A DNA stretch of 64,000 nt from Achromobacter anxifer (GTDB lineage: Bacteria; Pseudomonadota; Gammaproteobacteria; Burkholderiales; Burkholderiaceae_B), in NCBI RefSeq assembly GCF_903652925.1, contig NZ_CAHLAR010000001.1, positions 1,054,001 through 1,118,000 on the forward strand. Direction: 5' to 3'. Each line of letters opens with the position of its first letter. Position 1 is the first letter of the stretch. Of this stretch, positions 1 to 9,328 are shown piece by piece. The position numbers and the translations under genes are program-made. Below the pieces are notes generated by a model. The model made no database searches and was not told the DNA's origin. It saw nothing but the letters and a program-made list of their open reading frames with translations.

Positions 1-90
1 GCGCAGGCCGGCGCCGGGCTGGCCGTCCAGGGCCAGGCCGCAGGCCACGGCTTGCAGGGACGATTCGGAGGAAATGGAGACTGCGGTCAT
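1..90 (-). CDS. Partial CDS, N-terminal 30 codons, function unknown
   Basis: An open frame begins with ATG at 88-90 and reads off the left edge of the window. The visible N-terminus starts MTAVSISSESSLQAVACGLA and has no motif I can assign. It is transcribed divergently from the LysR gene that starts at 186, the usual position for a target of a LysR regulator, so it may be the first gene of the controlled unit. No signal peptide or membrane segment is visible in the 30 residues. That it is a real gene is inferred from start position and context only. Confidence 0.45.
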   Translation of the reverse strand, partial: MTAVSISSESSLQAVACGLALDGQPGAGLR

Positions 91-116
91 GGGGCCATCT
101 GGGGCGATTCGGGAGG

Positions 117-131
117 TGCCCATTTTGGGCA
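117..131. promoter_or_regulatory. Inverted repeat in divergent LysR promoter region
   Basis: TGCCCA-TTT-TGGGCA is a perfect 6-bp inverted repeat in the 95-bp gap between the divergent partial gene and the LysR gene. LysR regulators usually bind interrupted dyads in exactly such shared regions, so this is a candidate operator. No strong sigma-70 boxes are evident. Confidence 0.35.
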
Positions 132-185
132 TGAAGCCCATAGACGGCCAATGAATAAACCTGAGATATCCATTACCATTTCCGC

Positions 186-1151
186 ATGATTGCCCCTCTC
201 TCCGAATTGCTCTGGACGCGGCGCCTGAAGCTGCGCCATCTGGAAGTGCTGATCGCCCTGGAAAAGGCCGGAACCGTCACGGCCGCGGCCAAGGCCATGC
301 ACATGACACAGCCCGCGCTGTCGCACTGGCTGAGCGATATGGAAGACATGGTGGGCACGCCGCTGTTCGCGCGCGGCAGGACGCTGGCGCTGACCGAAGC
401 GGGGCGCTCGTTGTGGCGCTACGCCTGCCGCGTGCTGGGCGACACCGCGCGCACGGGCGAGGAGATCGAGGCGGTCAAGGCCGGCGTCGCCGGCCGCCTG
501 CATATCGGCACCATCCTGTCGGCCGCGCCGGTGCTGTTGCCGCGCGCCATCGCCACGCTGCACCAGCGCGCGCCGGACGTGCAGATCGAACTGGTCGAAG
601 GCCTGCTGGATCCGCTGATCGAACGGGTGGCGCGCCACGAGATCGATCTCATCATCGGGCCATTGGATCTGCGCGCCAGCCGCTCCGGCTTGTGCGGACA
701 GTGGCTGATGACGGACAGCTTCAGCCTGGTGGCGCGGCGCGGACATCCGCTGGCCGGCCTGGCCGCGCCGCAGTGGGCGGACACGCAGGGCTATCCCTGG
801 ATCCTGCCGCCGCCGGGCGTGCTGTCGCGCGTCAGGCTGGACCAGGCGCTGGTGGACGCGGGCCTGACGCCGCCCAAGCCCGCGGTGGAAACGAGTTCGC
901 TGGTGGCCCTGCTATCGCTGCTGCAGGACAGGGAGTACGTCGCGACGCTGGCCAGCTCCGTGGCCCACATGTACGAAAGGCTCAACCTCATCAGCATCGT
1001 GCAGGCGCCGACGCGCCTGGAGTTCGGTCCCATAGGCATGCTGTGGGCCGCGGATTCGCCCAGCATCGTGCTGCCCTGGTTGCGTGAAATCCTGCGCGAC
1101 GAGGCGCAGGATCTCGCGCAGGAAGCGTCCGGGGCCGGCCAGCCTACCTGA
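186..1151 (+). CDS. LysR-family transcriptional regulator
   Basis: A 321-residue protein of usual LysR length. The winged helix-turn-helix lies at about residues 17-76, with the typical AGTVTAAAKAMHMTQPALSH recognition stretch. A periplasmic-binding-like effector domain follows from about residue 105 (GRLHIGTILSAAPVLLP). The effector is not recognisable. It is divergent from the partial gene at the window start and convergent, with an 8-bp overlap, with the M24 gene at 1144-2334. By LysR habit the regulated unit is more likely the divergent one. Confidence 0.93.
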   Translation: MIAPLSELLWTRRLKLRHLEVLIALEKAGTVTAAAKAMHMTQPALSHWLSDMEDMVGTPLFARGRTLALTEAGRSLWRYACRVLGDTARTGEEIEAVKAGVAGRLHIGTILSAAPVLLPRAIATLHQRAPDVQIELVEGLLDPLIERVARHEIDLIIGPLDLRASRSGLCGQWLMTDSFSLVARRGHPLAGLAAPQWADTQGYPWILPPPGVLSRVRLDQALVDAGLTPPKPAVETSSLVALLSLLQDREYVATLASSVAHMYERLNLISIVQAPTRLEFGPIGMLWAADSPSIVLPWLREILRDEAQDLAQEASGAGQPT

Positions 1152-2334
1152 CGGTGGCGTATTCCAGCGTCTTGGGCGTGCCGGTCAGCACGCGCGGCGT
1201 ATCGCCCACCACTACCGTATCGTCCAGGCGGAATCCGCCTATGCCATAGGCGTAGATGCCAGGCTCCGCGGAATACACCTCGTTGGCCAGCAGCGGACGC
1301 TGGCAGAAGGCCATGTCTTCCGGGTATTCGTGGTGGATGATGCCGACGGCATGCCCGGTGCGATGGCGGATGAAGTTGGCGTAGCCGGCCTTTTCGATCT
1401 CGGCCTGCGCGGCGGCGTCCATCATGCACACCGGATTGCCGGTGCGGGCCGCGGCGATGGCCGCTTCGTTGGCGGCCTTGGCCGCGGACCAGAGCCGGGT
1501 TTGCTCCGCGGAGGGCGCGCCGCAAAACCAGGTGCGCTCATTCTCGATGGTCAGCCCGTTCAGGCGCGGGATGACGATGTTGACCAGCACGTCGCCTTCC
1601 TTGATTCGCGCGCCGCAGGAGGCGCCGTCGCCATGCGGCGAGGCGGACGCCGGGCCGCTCAGCGTCCAGCAGCGGATGACTTCGAATTGCTCGCCCGGAA
1701 AGCGTTCGGCGGCTTCCTGCACGAACAGCGAGGCCATGGCGAAATCCAGTTCCTGGACCAGCCGGCCGGGGCGGATGTTCTCGCGGTACCGGTCCTGTAT
1801 CCAGTCCGAGATCGACGCGGCGGCCGCCATCACGGCAATTTCTTCCTCGTGCTTCTGCCAGCGCAGCGAACGGCATTCCGCCGTGGCCGCGCGCAGCGTC
1901 AGGTCGGGCAACAGGCGGCCCAACTGCGCCAGCACGGGGCTGCCGCCTTCGACCGCGATGCGCGAACGCGCCAGCCCGGCCTGCCGCAGGCGTTCCGCCA
2001 GCACTTCCGGCAGCTGGGTAATCAAGGGCAGGCGGTCGGTGACGCGCGGGTGCTCCGCGTAGTAGGTGATGTCGGTGATCCAGACCTTGCCTTGCTCTTG
2101 CGAGAAGCGCATGTGATGGGTCGACAGTTCGTTCATTACCAGGAAGGGCGTGCCATTGCGCGGCACCACCGCGAAGATGGGGCGTTCCCAGGGCAGGACG
2201 TCGGTGTGGAAGTTGGTGGCGAACTGGAAGAAATCCGCCGAGGTGAACACGATGGCATCGACGGCCAGGTCGTCCATCAGTGCCGTCATTTTTTCGTGGC
2301 GATAGCGCCAGACGGCGTTGCTGAGCTTGGGCAT
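1144..2334 (-). CDS. M24 'pita-bread' protein, creatinase-like
   Basis: A 396-residue protein with the creatinase N-domain followed by the M24 catalytic fold. Metallopeptidases of this fold need two Asp, one His and two Glu as metal ligands. Here the Asp positions read IVIPRLNG and IENERT (residues 253-268), so both Asp are missing, while His234, Glu266, His328 and Glu357 are present. The last ligand position is Asp (RLDD, 369-372). This is the non-metal pattern of creatine amidinohydrolase and resembles its ALERT segment. Activity as a C-N hydrolase on a small guanidino or amide compound is therefore more likely than dipeptidase activity. An AGGAAAG ribosome-binding site precedes the ATG. 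A terminator separates it from the FAD oxidase operon upstream, so it is its own unit. Confidence 0.8.
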   Translation of the reverse strand: MPKLSNAVWRYRHEKMTALMDDLAVDAIVFTSADFFQFATNFHTDVLPWERPIFAVVPRNGTPFLVMNELSTHHMRFSQEQGKVWITDITYYAEHPRVTDRLPLITQLPEVLAERLRQAGLARSRIAVEGGSPVLAQLGRLLPDLTLRAATAECRSLRWQKHEEEIAVMAAAASISDWIQDRYRENIRPGRLVQELDFAMASLFVQEAAERFPGEQFEVIRCWTLSGPASASPHGDGASCGARIKEGDVLVNIVIPRLNGLTIENERTWFCGAPSAEQTRLWSAAKAANEAAIAAARTGNPVCMMDAAAQAEIEKAGYANFIRHRTGHAVGIIHHEYPEDMAFCQRPLLANEVYSAEPGIYAYGIGGFRLDDTVVVGDTPRVLTGTPKTLEYATVR

Positions 2335-2415
2335 GTCTTTCCTTTCCGGGTTGGGGTCAGTCGTTGCGCGATGGCATCCGGCCGATTATGGGGAAGGGGG
2401 TTATGCGTGCCCAAT

Positions 2416-2458
2416 GAAAAAAGCTGAGGGCGCCATTAGCGTTATTGCATGGGCGCCC
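2416..2458 (-). terminator. Rho-independent terminator after the amine-oxidation operon
   Basis: On the minus strand a GGGCGCC arm (2452-2458) pairs with GGCGCCC (2428-2434), followed shortly by a run of six T (A at 2417-2422 on the plus strand). The loop is long (17 nt), which lowers confidence. It lies just after the stop of the FAD oxidase at 2479. Confidence 0.6.
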
Positions 2459-2478
2459 GTCAGCGCGATGGCCGAAGG

Positions 2479-3747
2479 CTAGGCGTAGCGCTCCAAACGG
2501 AACGGTTGGATATCCACCGGCGTCTGCTTGCCCTGGATCAGGGCGGCCATGGTCTCGCCCACCGCCGGGCCGATGCCGAAGCCGTGGCCCGAGAAGCCCG
2601 AGGCCAGGTAGAGCCCGGGCGCCTGGGCGACGGGGCCGATGACCGGCATGGCGTCCGGCGTCACGTCGATGTAGCCGCCCCAGGACTGCGCGATGCGCGC
2701 CTGCTGGAACACCGGGAAGGCGCGCAGCAGGCGCTCCCAGGCCTGGTCGATGCCACGCTTGTAGGGCGCGGGATCGAGCACTCGGCAGCGCTCGTAAGGG
2801 GTCTCGCGGTCGGCCGGAAAGCGGCGCGGCGTGGCCAGTTCCTCGAAGAAGCGCTTGCTGAAGCGGATGCGTACCAGCGAATTGTTGGCGATCCAGGCGC
2901 GCAGGAACTTGCTCATCAGGCGGAAGCTGTCCGGCACCAGCTCGGCCAGCGAGGCCGAGAACTGCGAGACGGTATAGCCGCCGTCGGCGCGCTTGCGGCA
3001 GGTGAAGTCCTTGCCGTTGATGGCCAGCGATACCCCGGCGTCGAACGGTTCGGTGCGCAGCACCGAGCCGCGCACCTTGAGCTGCGGGAAGTCCACGCCC
3101 AGGTTGCCGCAGAACAGGCGCGACCAGCCGCCGGCCGCCACCAGTACCGCCTGCGCGCGCAGCGCTCCGCGTTCGGTGAAGACGGTGTCGACGCGGCCGG
3201 CGCTGGTTTCCACGCCGCGCACGGCGCAGCGCTCGAAGATCAGCGCGCCGGCCTCGCGCGCCAGCGCCGCCACGCCTTGCGTGGCGATCTGCGGTTCGGC
3301 CACGCCGTCGGCCGCGCTGTACAGGGCGCCCGTCCAGGCGCGTCCCGTGCCGGGCAGCAGGCGCAGCGTGGCCTCGCGTCCCAGCATGTCGGCCTGCACG
3401 CCATGGGCGCGGGCCTTGTCCAGCCAGGTTTCATGGTCCGCGGCGTCGGCCTCGTTCTCTTGCAGGTAGACCAGCCCGTTGCGGCGGTAGCCGACCTCGA
3501 CCTGGCCCTGGATCTCGCTCCAGAGCTGGTTGGCGCGCAGCGCCAGCGGCACTTCGGGCAGGTCGCGTCCCAAGGTGCGCACCCAGCCCCAGTTGCGCGA
3601 GGACTGTTCGCAGGCCAGCGTGCCTTTTTCGAACAGCGCGCAGCGCACGCCGGCGCGCGCCAGGGCCAGCGCGGTGCTCACGCCTATGATGCCGCCGCCG
3701 ATGATGGCCACGTCCACCGTGGCCGGAAATTGCGTTTGTGTCGTCAT
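2479..3747 (-). CDS. FAD-dependent oxidoreductase (DAO family), OoxB/HcnC-like
   Basis: A 422-residue DAO-family flavoprotein. The N-terminal dinucleotide fold DVAIIGGGIIGVSTALALAR (about residues 13-32) binds FAD. The C-terminal GLYLASGFSGHGFGIGPAVG segment is the usual FAD-closing motif. I chose the ATG at 3747 because the FAD fold starts soon after it and it clears the upstream gene, whereas the longer frame to 3798 overlaps that gene. It is the last gene of the operon with a second FAD oxidase and an amino-acid ABC transporter. Likely role: oxidative deamination or N-dealkylation of an imported amino acid or opine-like compound; the substrate is unknown. Confidence 0.85.
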   Translation of the reverse strand: MTTQTQFPATVDVAIIGGGIIGVSTALALARAGVRCALFEKGTLACEQSSRNWGWVRTLGRDLPEVPLALRANQLWSEIQGQVEVGYRRNGLVYLQENEADAADHETWLDKARAHGVQADMLGREATLRLLPGTGRAWTGALYSAADGVAEPQIATQGVAALAREAGALIFERCAVRGVETSAGRVDTVFTERGALRAQAVLVAAGGWSRLFCGNLGVDFPQLKVRGSVLRTEPFDAGVSLAINGKDFTCRKRADGGYTVSQFSASLAELVPDSFRLMSKFLRAWIANNSLVRIRFSKRFFEELATPRRFPADRETPYERCRVLDPAPYKRGIDQAWERLLRAFPVFQQARIAQSWGGYIDVTPDAMPVIGPVAQAPGLYLASGFSGHGFGIGPAVGETMAALIQGKQTPVDIQPFRLERYA

Positions 3748-3775
3748 GACGATGTGTAGGCGCCAGGGCAGGGGT

Positions 3776-5074
3776 TCAGGCAGGATAGCCCAGCGCATCG
3801 CGCAGGCGGTACCAGTTGATGGCCAGCGAGGCGCCGAATTGCCGCGCTGGGTAGAAGGGCATGCGCTCGATGGGCGTGACGGGAAAGTCGAGTTCGCCCG
3901 CCGGCACGCCGCGGATGGCGTCGGTCAGCACGCGGCCCAGCGCCGTGCCCATGGCCACGCCGCGTCCGCAATAGCCATAGGCGGTCCAGATGCCAGGCGC
4001 CAGGCGGTGCACGCGCGGCAAGTCGTCCATGGTCATGCCCACGCGGCAGGCCCAGCCGTGGCGCCAGGAGGCGTCGGCCAATTGCGGGAAGCGCGCGATC
4101 GCGGCGCGGCGCAGCTGTTCGCTGGTCGAGGGATCCAGATGCTCGGACGAGTGGCCGCGCCCGCCGATGACGAAGCGGCCCGCGGGATCGATGCGGCAGT
4201 AGTAGGTGATCTTGCGCGTTTCGGAGATGCCGGCGCGCAGCGGCAGCAGCTGTTCCTGCAGCGCTTGCGGCAGCGGGTCGGTGGCGATCTGCGCGCTGGA
4301 GACATTGACGTAGGACTGCGCCACGGCGGGCCACAGCCGGTCGGTGTAGGCATCGGTCGCCAGCACCACGTGGCGCGCCTGCACGGCGTGGCCGTTGACG
4401 GTCAGCGTCGCGCCGCCGTTCGGCGCGGGCGCGATGGCCGATACCGGCGAATGGTCGTGCACGGCCGCGCCGGCATCGGCGGCGGCGCGCGCCAGGCCGC
4501 GCGCGAAGGCCAGCGGCTGCACCGCGCCGGCGCGTTTCTCGCGCAGTCCGGCCGGCCAGAAGGTCGAGCCGGTGGCTGCGCGCATCGCGTCGGCGTCCAG
4601 GTATTCGACGTCGCCGCCGTGCGCATTCAGTTCCTGGGCGCGGCTCTTGAGATAGGTTCCCGAGGCGGCCGAAAACGCGCCCTGGATCCAGCCGTTGCGG
4701 GTGGGCGAGCAATCGATGCGCAGGCGTTCCGCCAGCTCGAACAGATAGTCCGCGTTGCCGTAGGCGAAGCGCATCATCCGGGCCGCCGCGTCCGCGCCGA
4801 AGCGGCGGATCAGCGCGGCGGGACCGGGCTTGAAGCCCGGCACTACCTGGCCGCCGTTGCGGCCCGAGGCGCGGTGGGCGACTTCATGGGCTTCGAACAG
4901 CGCCACCTTGAAGCCGGCGTGGGCCAGGTGCCAGGCGGCCGACAGGCCGGTGAAGCCGCCGCCGACCACGGCGGCGTCGACGCTGAGCGGACCGGCCAGG
5001 GCCGGCGAGGCGGCGCGCGCAGGCGCGGTCGCGGCCCACAGCGAGGCTGCGGGCGAAAACAGATCGTTGTTCAT
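3776..5074 (-). CDS. FAD-dependent oxidoreductase, gamma-glutamylputrescine oxidase-like (DAO family)
   Basis: A 432-residue flavoprotein with the FAD fold DAAVVGGGFTGLSAAWHLAH near residues 33-52 and the motif ASGRNGGQVVPGF at about 69-81, typical of PuuB and related amine oxidases. The C-terminus carries YCGRGVAMGTALGR, matching the conserved FAD-binding end of the family. It sits 10 bp after the ABC ATPase gene and 28 bp before the second FAD oxidase, so all are probably co-transcribed. Family knowledge suggests oxidation of a primary or secondary amine with H2O2 release. Whether the two oxidases act on successive intermediates is a guess. Confidence 0.86.
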   Translation of the reverse strand: MNNDLFSPAASLWAATAPARAASPALAGPLSVDAAVVGGGFTGLSAAWHLAHAGFKVALFEAHEVAHRASGRNGGQVVPGFKPGPAALIRRFGADAAARMMRFAYGNADYLFELAERLRIDCSPTRNGWIQGAFSAASGTYLKSRAQELNAHGGDVEYLDADAMRAATGSTFWPAGLREKRAGAVQPLAFARGLARAAADAGAAVHDHSPVSAIAPAPNGGATLTVNGHAVQARHVVLATDAYTDRLWPAVAQSYVNVSSAQIATDPLPQALQEQLLPLRAGISETRKITYYCRIDPAGRFVIGGRGHSSEHLDPSTSEQLRRAAIARFPQLADASWRHGWACRVGMTMDDLPRVHRLAPGIWTAYGYCGRGVAMGTALGRVLTDAIRGVPAGELDFPVTPIERMPFYPARQFGASLAINWYRLRDALGYPA

Positions 5075-5084
5075 GGTGCCGGAG

Positions 5085-5815
<731 letters not shown>

Positions 5816-5816
<1 letters not shown>

Positions 5817-6472
5817 TATCGGCGGCCCAGGCGGCGTTCAAGTTTGCCGATGAAGTACATCATGGGCAGGCTCATGGCCAGGTACATGAGGGCGACCAGC
5901 GTGAAGATGGTGGCGCTCTTGAAGGTGGAGGAGGCGATCAGCTTGCTTTGCATGGACAGCTCGACCACGGTGATGACCGCCGTCTGCGAGGAGTCCTTGA
6001 GCATCATGACCACGTTGTTGCCGTAGGGCGGCAGCGCCACCTTGAAGGCCTGCGGCAGCACCACGCGGCGCATCAGCTTGGCGCGCGACATGCCCAGCGA
6101 CTGGGCCGCCTCGAACTGGCCCGGATCGACCGCGTCGATGCCCGAGCGGAACACTTCCGACATGTACGAGGAGTAGGCGATGCCCAGCCCCAGCGCGCCG
6201 GCCTGGAAGGCGGTCAGGCTGATACCGATTTCCGGCAGCACGAAGTACATGTAGAACAGCACGACGATGATGGGCACGCCGCGGATGATGTTGGTGAGGA
6301 TGCGGCTGGCGTGCGACAGCGGCGCCACGCCGCTGACCCGCAACAGGGCCCAGAACAGGCCGAGCGCCGTGGCGATCACCAGCGCCGCCGCAGTGATGGC
6401 GATGGTCGTCAGCACCCCCTGCATCAGCACCGGGAAGAACTCCGCGGCGTCACTGAAAAAAGACTGGAACAT
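5816..6472 (-). CDS. Polar amino acid ABC transporter, permease
   Basis: A 218-residue inner-membrane protein with an N-terminal helix at about 18-42 and several further helices. The conserved cytoplasmic EAA loop [20 protein letters not shown] lies at about residues 121-140 and contacts the ATPase. Residues [20 protein letters not shown] are characteristic of HisMQ-type permeases. It starts 58 bp after the binding-protein gene. Only one permease is present, so it presumably forms a homodimer. Confidence 0.94.
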
Positions 6473-6530
6473 CTTGATTACCTGTTAGGCGGCGCGCCGC
6501 GGCCGACGGGGGCCGCCGCGGCGCACGGGA

Positions 6531-7286
6531 TCAGGGCGCGACGCCCCATTTCTTCATGATGGCGGCGAGGGTGCCGTCCTGGCGCAGCACGTCGATGGCG
6601 GCGTTGAGCTGCTTGACGCGCTCGGTGTCGCCCTTGCGCACGGCCAGCGCGATGTTGGTGGGCATCGCGGGTTGATAGCTTTCGACGTAGCGCACGTTGC
6701 GCACGCCCTGGGTGCGCACCTGGTAGGAGATCACCGGACCGTCGCCGAAGGCCGCGTCCAGGCGTCCCAGCGCCACGTCGCGCACCAGGTCGGACATGGT
6801 TTCGTACATCTTGACTTCCTTCAGGCCGGGCGCAGCCTTCAGGGGTTCGACGTAGAGGGTGCCGATCTGCACGCCGACGGTCTTGCCCTTCAGGTCGGCG
6901 ATGCTCTTGTAGTCGGTCTTGTCCTTCTCCGGCACGATCAGCGCTTCGCCGTACTCGACCACCAGCTGCGTGAAGTCCACTACTTCGGCGCGCTGCGGCG
7001 TCTTGGCGAAGGCCGAGGCGATGATGTCGATCTTGTTGGTCTGCAAGGCCGGCACCAGCGAGGCGAAGGGGATGGGCATCACTTCCGCCTTGAAGCCGGC
7101 CTGCTTGCCCACGGCCTGGGCGATGTCGATCATCACGCCCTGCAGGGTATTGGTCTTCGGGTCCAGGAAGTTGAACGGCACCGCGGTGGGCGTGGCGCCC
7201 ACCTTGACGGTCTGGGCATGCGCGCCCGACAGCGCGGCGGCGCACAGCGCCGTCGCCAACAACGTTTTCAACACTTTGTGCAGCAT
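6531..7286 (-). CDS. Amino acid ABC transporter, periplasmic substrate-binding protein
   Basis: A 251-residue family 3 solute-binding protein. A signal peptide is obvious (LLATALCAAALSGAHA, cleavage near residue 24), followed by the mature start QTVKVGATPTAVPFNFLDPK. The later segment GVMIDIAQAVGKQAG is the usual first lobe motif. It is the first gene of the minus-strand operon running to 2479. The promoter region is shared with the divergent IclR regulator. The protein delivers its ligand to the adjacent permease, and the two downstream FAD oxidases suggest the ligand is an oxidisable amino acid or amine. Confidence 0.93.
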   Translation of the reverse strand: MLHKVLKTLLATALCAAALSGAHAQTVKVGATPTAVPFNFLDPKTNTLQGVMIDIAQAVGKQAGFKAEVMPIPFASLVPALQTNKIDIIASAFAKTPQRAEVVDFTQLVVEYGEALIVPEKDKTDYKSIADLKGKTVGVQIGTLYVEPLKAAPGLKEVKMYETMSDLVRDVALGRLDAAFGDGPVISYQVRTQGVRNVRYVESYQPAMPTNIALAVRKGDTERVKQLNAAIDVLRQDGTLAAIMKKWGVAP

Positions 7287-7369
7287 CGGAATCCCCTTGG
7301 AAGCCGGAAGCGCGCGCCTGCACGGTCTATTGGACGTCCGATTTCGTCCCTGTCAGGTGCGCATTATCG

Positions 7370-7384
7370 TATCGAATAGCGATA
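7370..7384. promoter_or_regulatory. Candidate IclR operator, TATCG-N5-CGATA
   Basis: TATCG-AATAG-CGATA is a perfect 5-bp dyad with a 5-bp spacer. The same pentamer occurs again at 7365-7369 and 7391-7395, giving four copies in 31 bp. It lies about 85-100 bp upstream of the binding-protein start. IclR proteins typically bind pseudopalindromes of 12-15 bp. Confidence 0.45.
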
Positions 7385-7533
7385 AGCATGTATCGCATGT
7401 AGATTTTATAATCCGCGCATGGAAAGCCTGTCAACAAACCCGTCATCACGCTAAGCGCTTTTTATTTAAGGGTTTTCCCGAAATAAAGCAGTGCCAAAAA
7501 GGTAGAATGCATCAAAGAAACCCGCGCTTTTTC

Positions 7534-7559
7534 TTGCATTCATTCGAATTGGAATGCAA
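7534..7559. promoter_or_regulatory. Inverted repeat upstream of the IclR gene
   Basis: Arms TTGCATTC (7534-7541) and GAATGCAA (7552-7559) are perfectly complementary across a 10-bp centre that itself contains ATTCGAAT. It ends 54 bp before the IclR ATG, a position suited to autoregulation. No U-tract follows, so it is not a terminator. Confidence 0.45.
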
Positions 7560-7612
7560 TCTGTGCGTATCGAACACTAATAGCCTCGCGGCACAGGCCG
7601 CTCAGCCCAGCC

Positions 7613-8470
7613 ATGAACCCGGAATCCTCCACGCTGTACGTCCAATCCCTGGCCACCGGCATCGCCGTGCTCGATGCCTTCGATGCCGAGCACACCTCCA
7701 TGAGCCTGCCGGACATCGCTGCGGCCGCGGGCATCACCCGCAGCGCCGCGCAACGCTTCGCCTTCACGCTGGAAGCGCTGGGCCTGCTCAACAAGGATCC
7801 GGTCAGCAAGCGCTATTCGCTGTCCTCGCGCACGCTGGACACCGGCTGCCGCTACCTGGAATCCCATCCGCTGCTGGACCGCGCCAATCCCTTTCTGCTG
7901 GAACTCAACCGCAACGCGGGCGAAACGGTGAACCTGGCGGAGCCGTCGGGCCAGGACATGATCTACATCGGCCGCTTCCCCAGCCCGCTGCGCCTGCTGG
8001 TGCACATGCCGGTGGGCCGGCGCATCCCCATGTACTGTTCCTCGACCGGACGCGTCTACCTGGCGGGCATGAGCGACGAGCAGGCCTACGAAGCGCTGGC
8101 GGCCAGCGAGCGCGTGAAGTACACGGCCAACACGCTGACCGACGTGGATGAGCTGATGGCGCAGATCCACCTGTCGCGGGAGCAGGGCTACGCCTGCTGC
8201 AAAGAGGAGTACTACCGGGGCGATCTGGCGCTGGCGGTGCCGGTCTACGACCTGAACCAGCGCGTGGTGGCGGGGCTGCAGTTGTCGGTGTCGGCGGCCA
8301 AGTGGACCGTCAAGCGCGCGGTGTCGCGCTTCGTGCCGATGATGCTGGAGACTGCCAGGCAGATCTCCACCTCGCCGCCCACGCCGCGCGCCCTGACCGC
8401 GTTCGGCGGCGGGGCCGCGCGCGACCTGCACGCCGAGCCGCCGGGGAAGGTCGGCGGGCGCAAGGCCTAA
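7613..8470 (+). CDS. IclR-family transcriptional regulator
   Basis: A 285-residue protein. The N-terminal winged helix (about 11-70) contains MSLPDIAAAAGITRSAAQRF, and the C-terminal effector domain (about 85-255) has the IclR features MYCSSTGRVYLAGM and DLALAVPVYD. The C-terminal 30 residues are Ala/Gly-rich and probably disordered. It is divergent from the amine transport and oxidation operon, which is the likely target. The shared 326-bp gap carries two dyads. Effector unknown. Confidence 0.93.
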   Translation: MNPESSTLYVQSLATGIAVLDAFDAEHTSMSLPDIAAAAGITRSAAQRFAFTLEALGLLNKDPVSKRYSLSSRTLDTGCRYLESHPLLDRANPFLLELNRNAGETVNLAEPSGQDMIYIGRFPSPLRLLVHMPVGRRIPMYCSSTGRVYLAGMSDEQAYEALAASERVKYTANTLTDVDELMAQIHLSREQGYACCKEEYYRGDLALAVPVYDLNQRVVAGLQLSVSAAKWTVKRAVSRFVPMMLETARQISTSPPTPRALTAFGGGAARDLHAEPPGKVGGRKA

Positions 8471-8497
8471 GCTTCGCGCCGCCTTGCCGTGGCGGCC

Positions 8498-9037
8498 TCA
8501 GGCCGTATGCGGCGCCTGGTCGTCCGGCTTGTTGCGGCGGCCAGGCTTGCCGTACAGCAGGCGCGCGCACAGGAATGCGCTGAACGCGCCGGGCGCCGCG
8601 CCGATGCTCAGGCAGAAGCCGAAGGATTCCTGCCATGGCCTGTTGCTGCTGCCGAAGCCAAGCAGAAACACGAAGCCGTAGACCGCGCCGATCAGCGCCA
8701 TGCCGGCGCAGGCTAGCCAGGACGGCTGCGCCGGCCGCAGCGCGCCGGCCACGATGCCGCACAGCAGGGCGGGAACGAAGCCGAAGATGTAGAACCACGG
8801 CAGGGCGTAGACCAGCATGAGCAGCGTCTCCGGGTCCCGCGTGATGGCGGTAAGGGCGAGGATGACGCCCGCGCCTCCGATCGGCGGCGCGGCCACGCCG
8901 TACAGCGCGCCGCCCGAGACCAGGTCGCCGCCGAGGCGCCGGCCGGCTTGGCCGGGCGCGTCGCGCTGTGCCCGGCGGTATGCGATGGCGGCGAAGACGC
9001 CCACGAGCAGGATGGCGACCGAGATGTATGGGTTCAT
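8498..9037 (-). CDS. Hypothetical multi-spanning membrane protein
   Basis: A 179-residue hydrophobic protein with an N-terminal helix (ISVAILLVGVFAAIAY) and about three more predicted membrane segments: a Gly/Ala-rich one near 45-65, one near 73-100, and one around 112-130. The C-terminus is charged (KPGRRNKPDDQA). No family motif is recognised. It is convergent with the IclR gene and follows the contractile-sheath remnant on the same strand without clear linkage. Confidence 0.6.
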   Translation of the reverse strand: MNPYISVAILLVGVFAAIAYRRAQRDAPGQAGRRLGGDLVSGGALYGVAAPPIGGAGVILALTAITRDPETLLMLVYALPWFYIFGFVPALLCGIVAGALRPAQPSWLACAGMALIGAVYGFVFLLGFGSSNRPWQESFGFCLSIGAAPGAFSAFLCARLLYGKPGRRNKPDDQAPHTA

Positions 9038-9118
9038 CGCCCGATGATACCGTGGGCGCCGGCCTGCCCGGATCGCGCGGCGTCCTGTGCGGCACGCTCG
9101 CGATGCGCGGGCGGGGAA

Positions 9119-9328
9119 TCAGGGTTCCTGCTTGCCGGCGCGCGCTTCGGTGTTGTCGCCGATGGCGTTCGCGCGCGCGGCCGGGTTGACCTCGTTGGAC
9201 CTGCGCCGGTCGGCCGTGCGCCGCATCAGCTGCTTGCTCACCATGGCGGCGACGAAGGCATTGCGCCGGGCCGCGTCGTAGCCGGGTTGGTTGAGCGCGT
9301 GCACGTATTCGTTGATGATGGGTTTCAT
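9119..9328 (-). CDS. Small hypothetical protein at the end of the tail-sheath locus
   Basis: A 69-residue, highly basic ORF starting MKPIINEYVHALNQPGYDAA. A ribosome-binding site (AGAGG, about 6 nt from the ATG) supports translation. In a neighbouring frame a TGA overlaps its ATG as ATGA, the spacing expected if it was once coupled to the ATPase gene before it. No family is recognised. It may be the third gene of the sheath-ATPase unit. Confidence 0.5.
   Translation of the reverse strand: MKPIINEYVHALNQPGYDAARRNAFVAAMVSKQLMRRTADRRRSNEVNPAARANAIGDNTEARAGKQEP

Larger units (their letters stand above)
7287..7612. promoter_or_regulatory. Divergent promoter region, ABC/oxidase operon versus IclR gene
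   Basis: This 326-bp gap has no credible gene and is markedly more AT-rich than its surroundings. It holds a 15-bp dyad at 7370-7384, a TATAAT hexamer at 7407-7412 (plus strand) and a larger dyad at 7534-7559 close to the IclR start. The arrangement fits one IclR protein controlling both directions. Confidence 0.6.
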
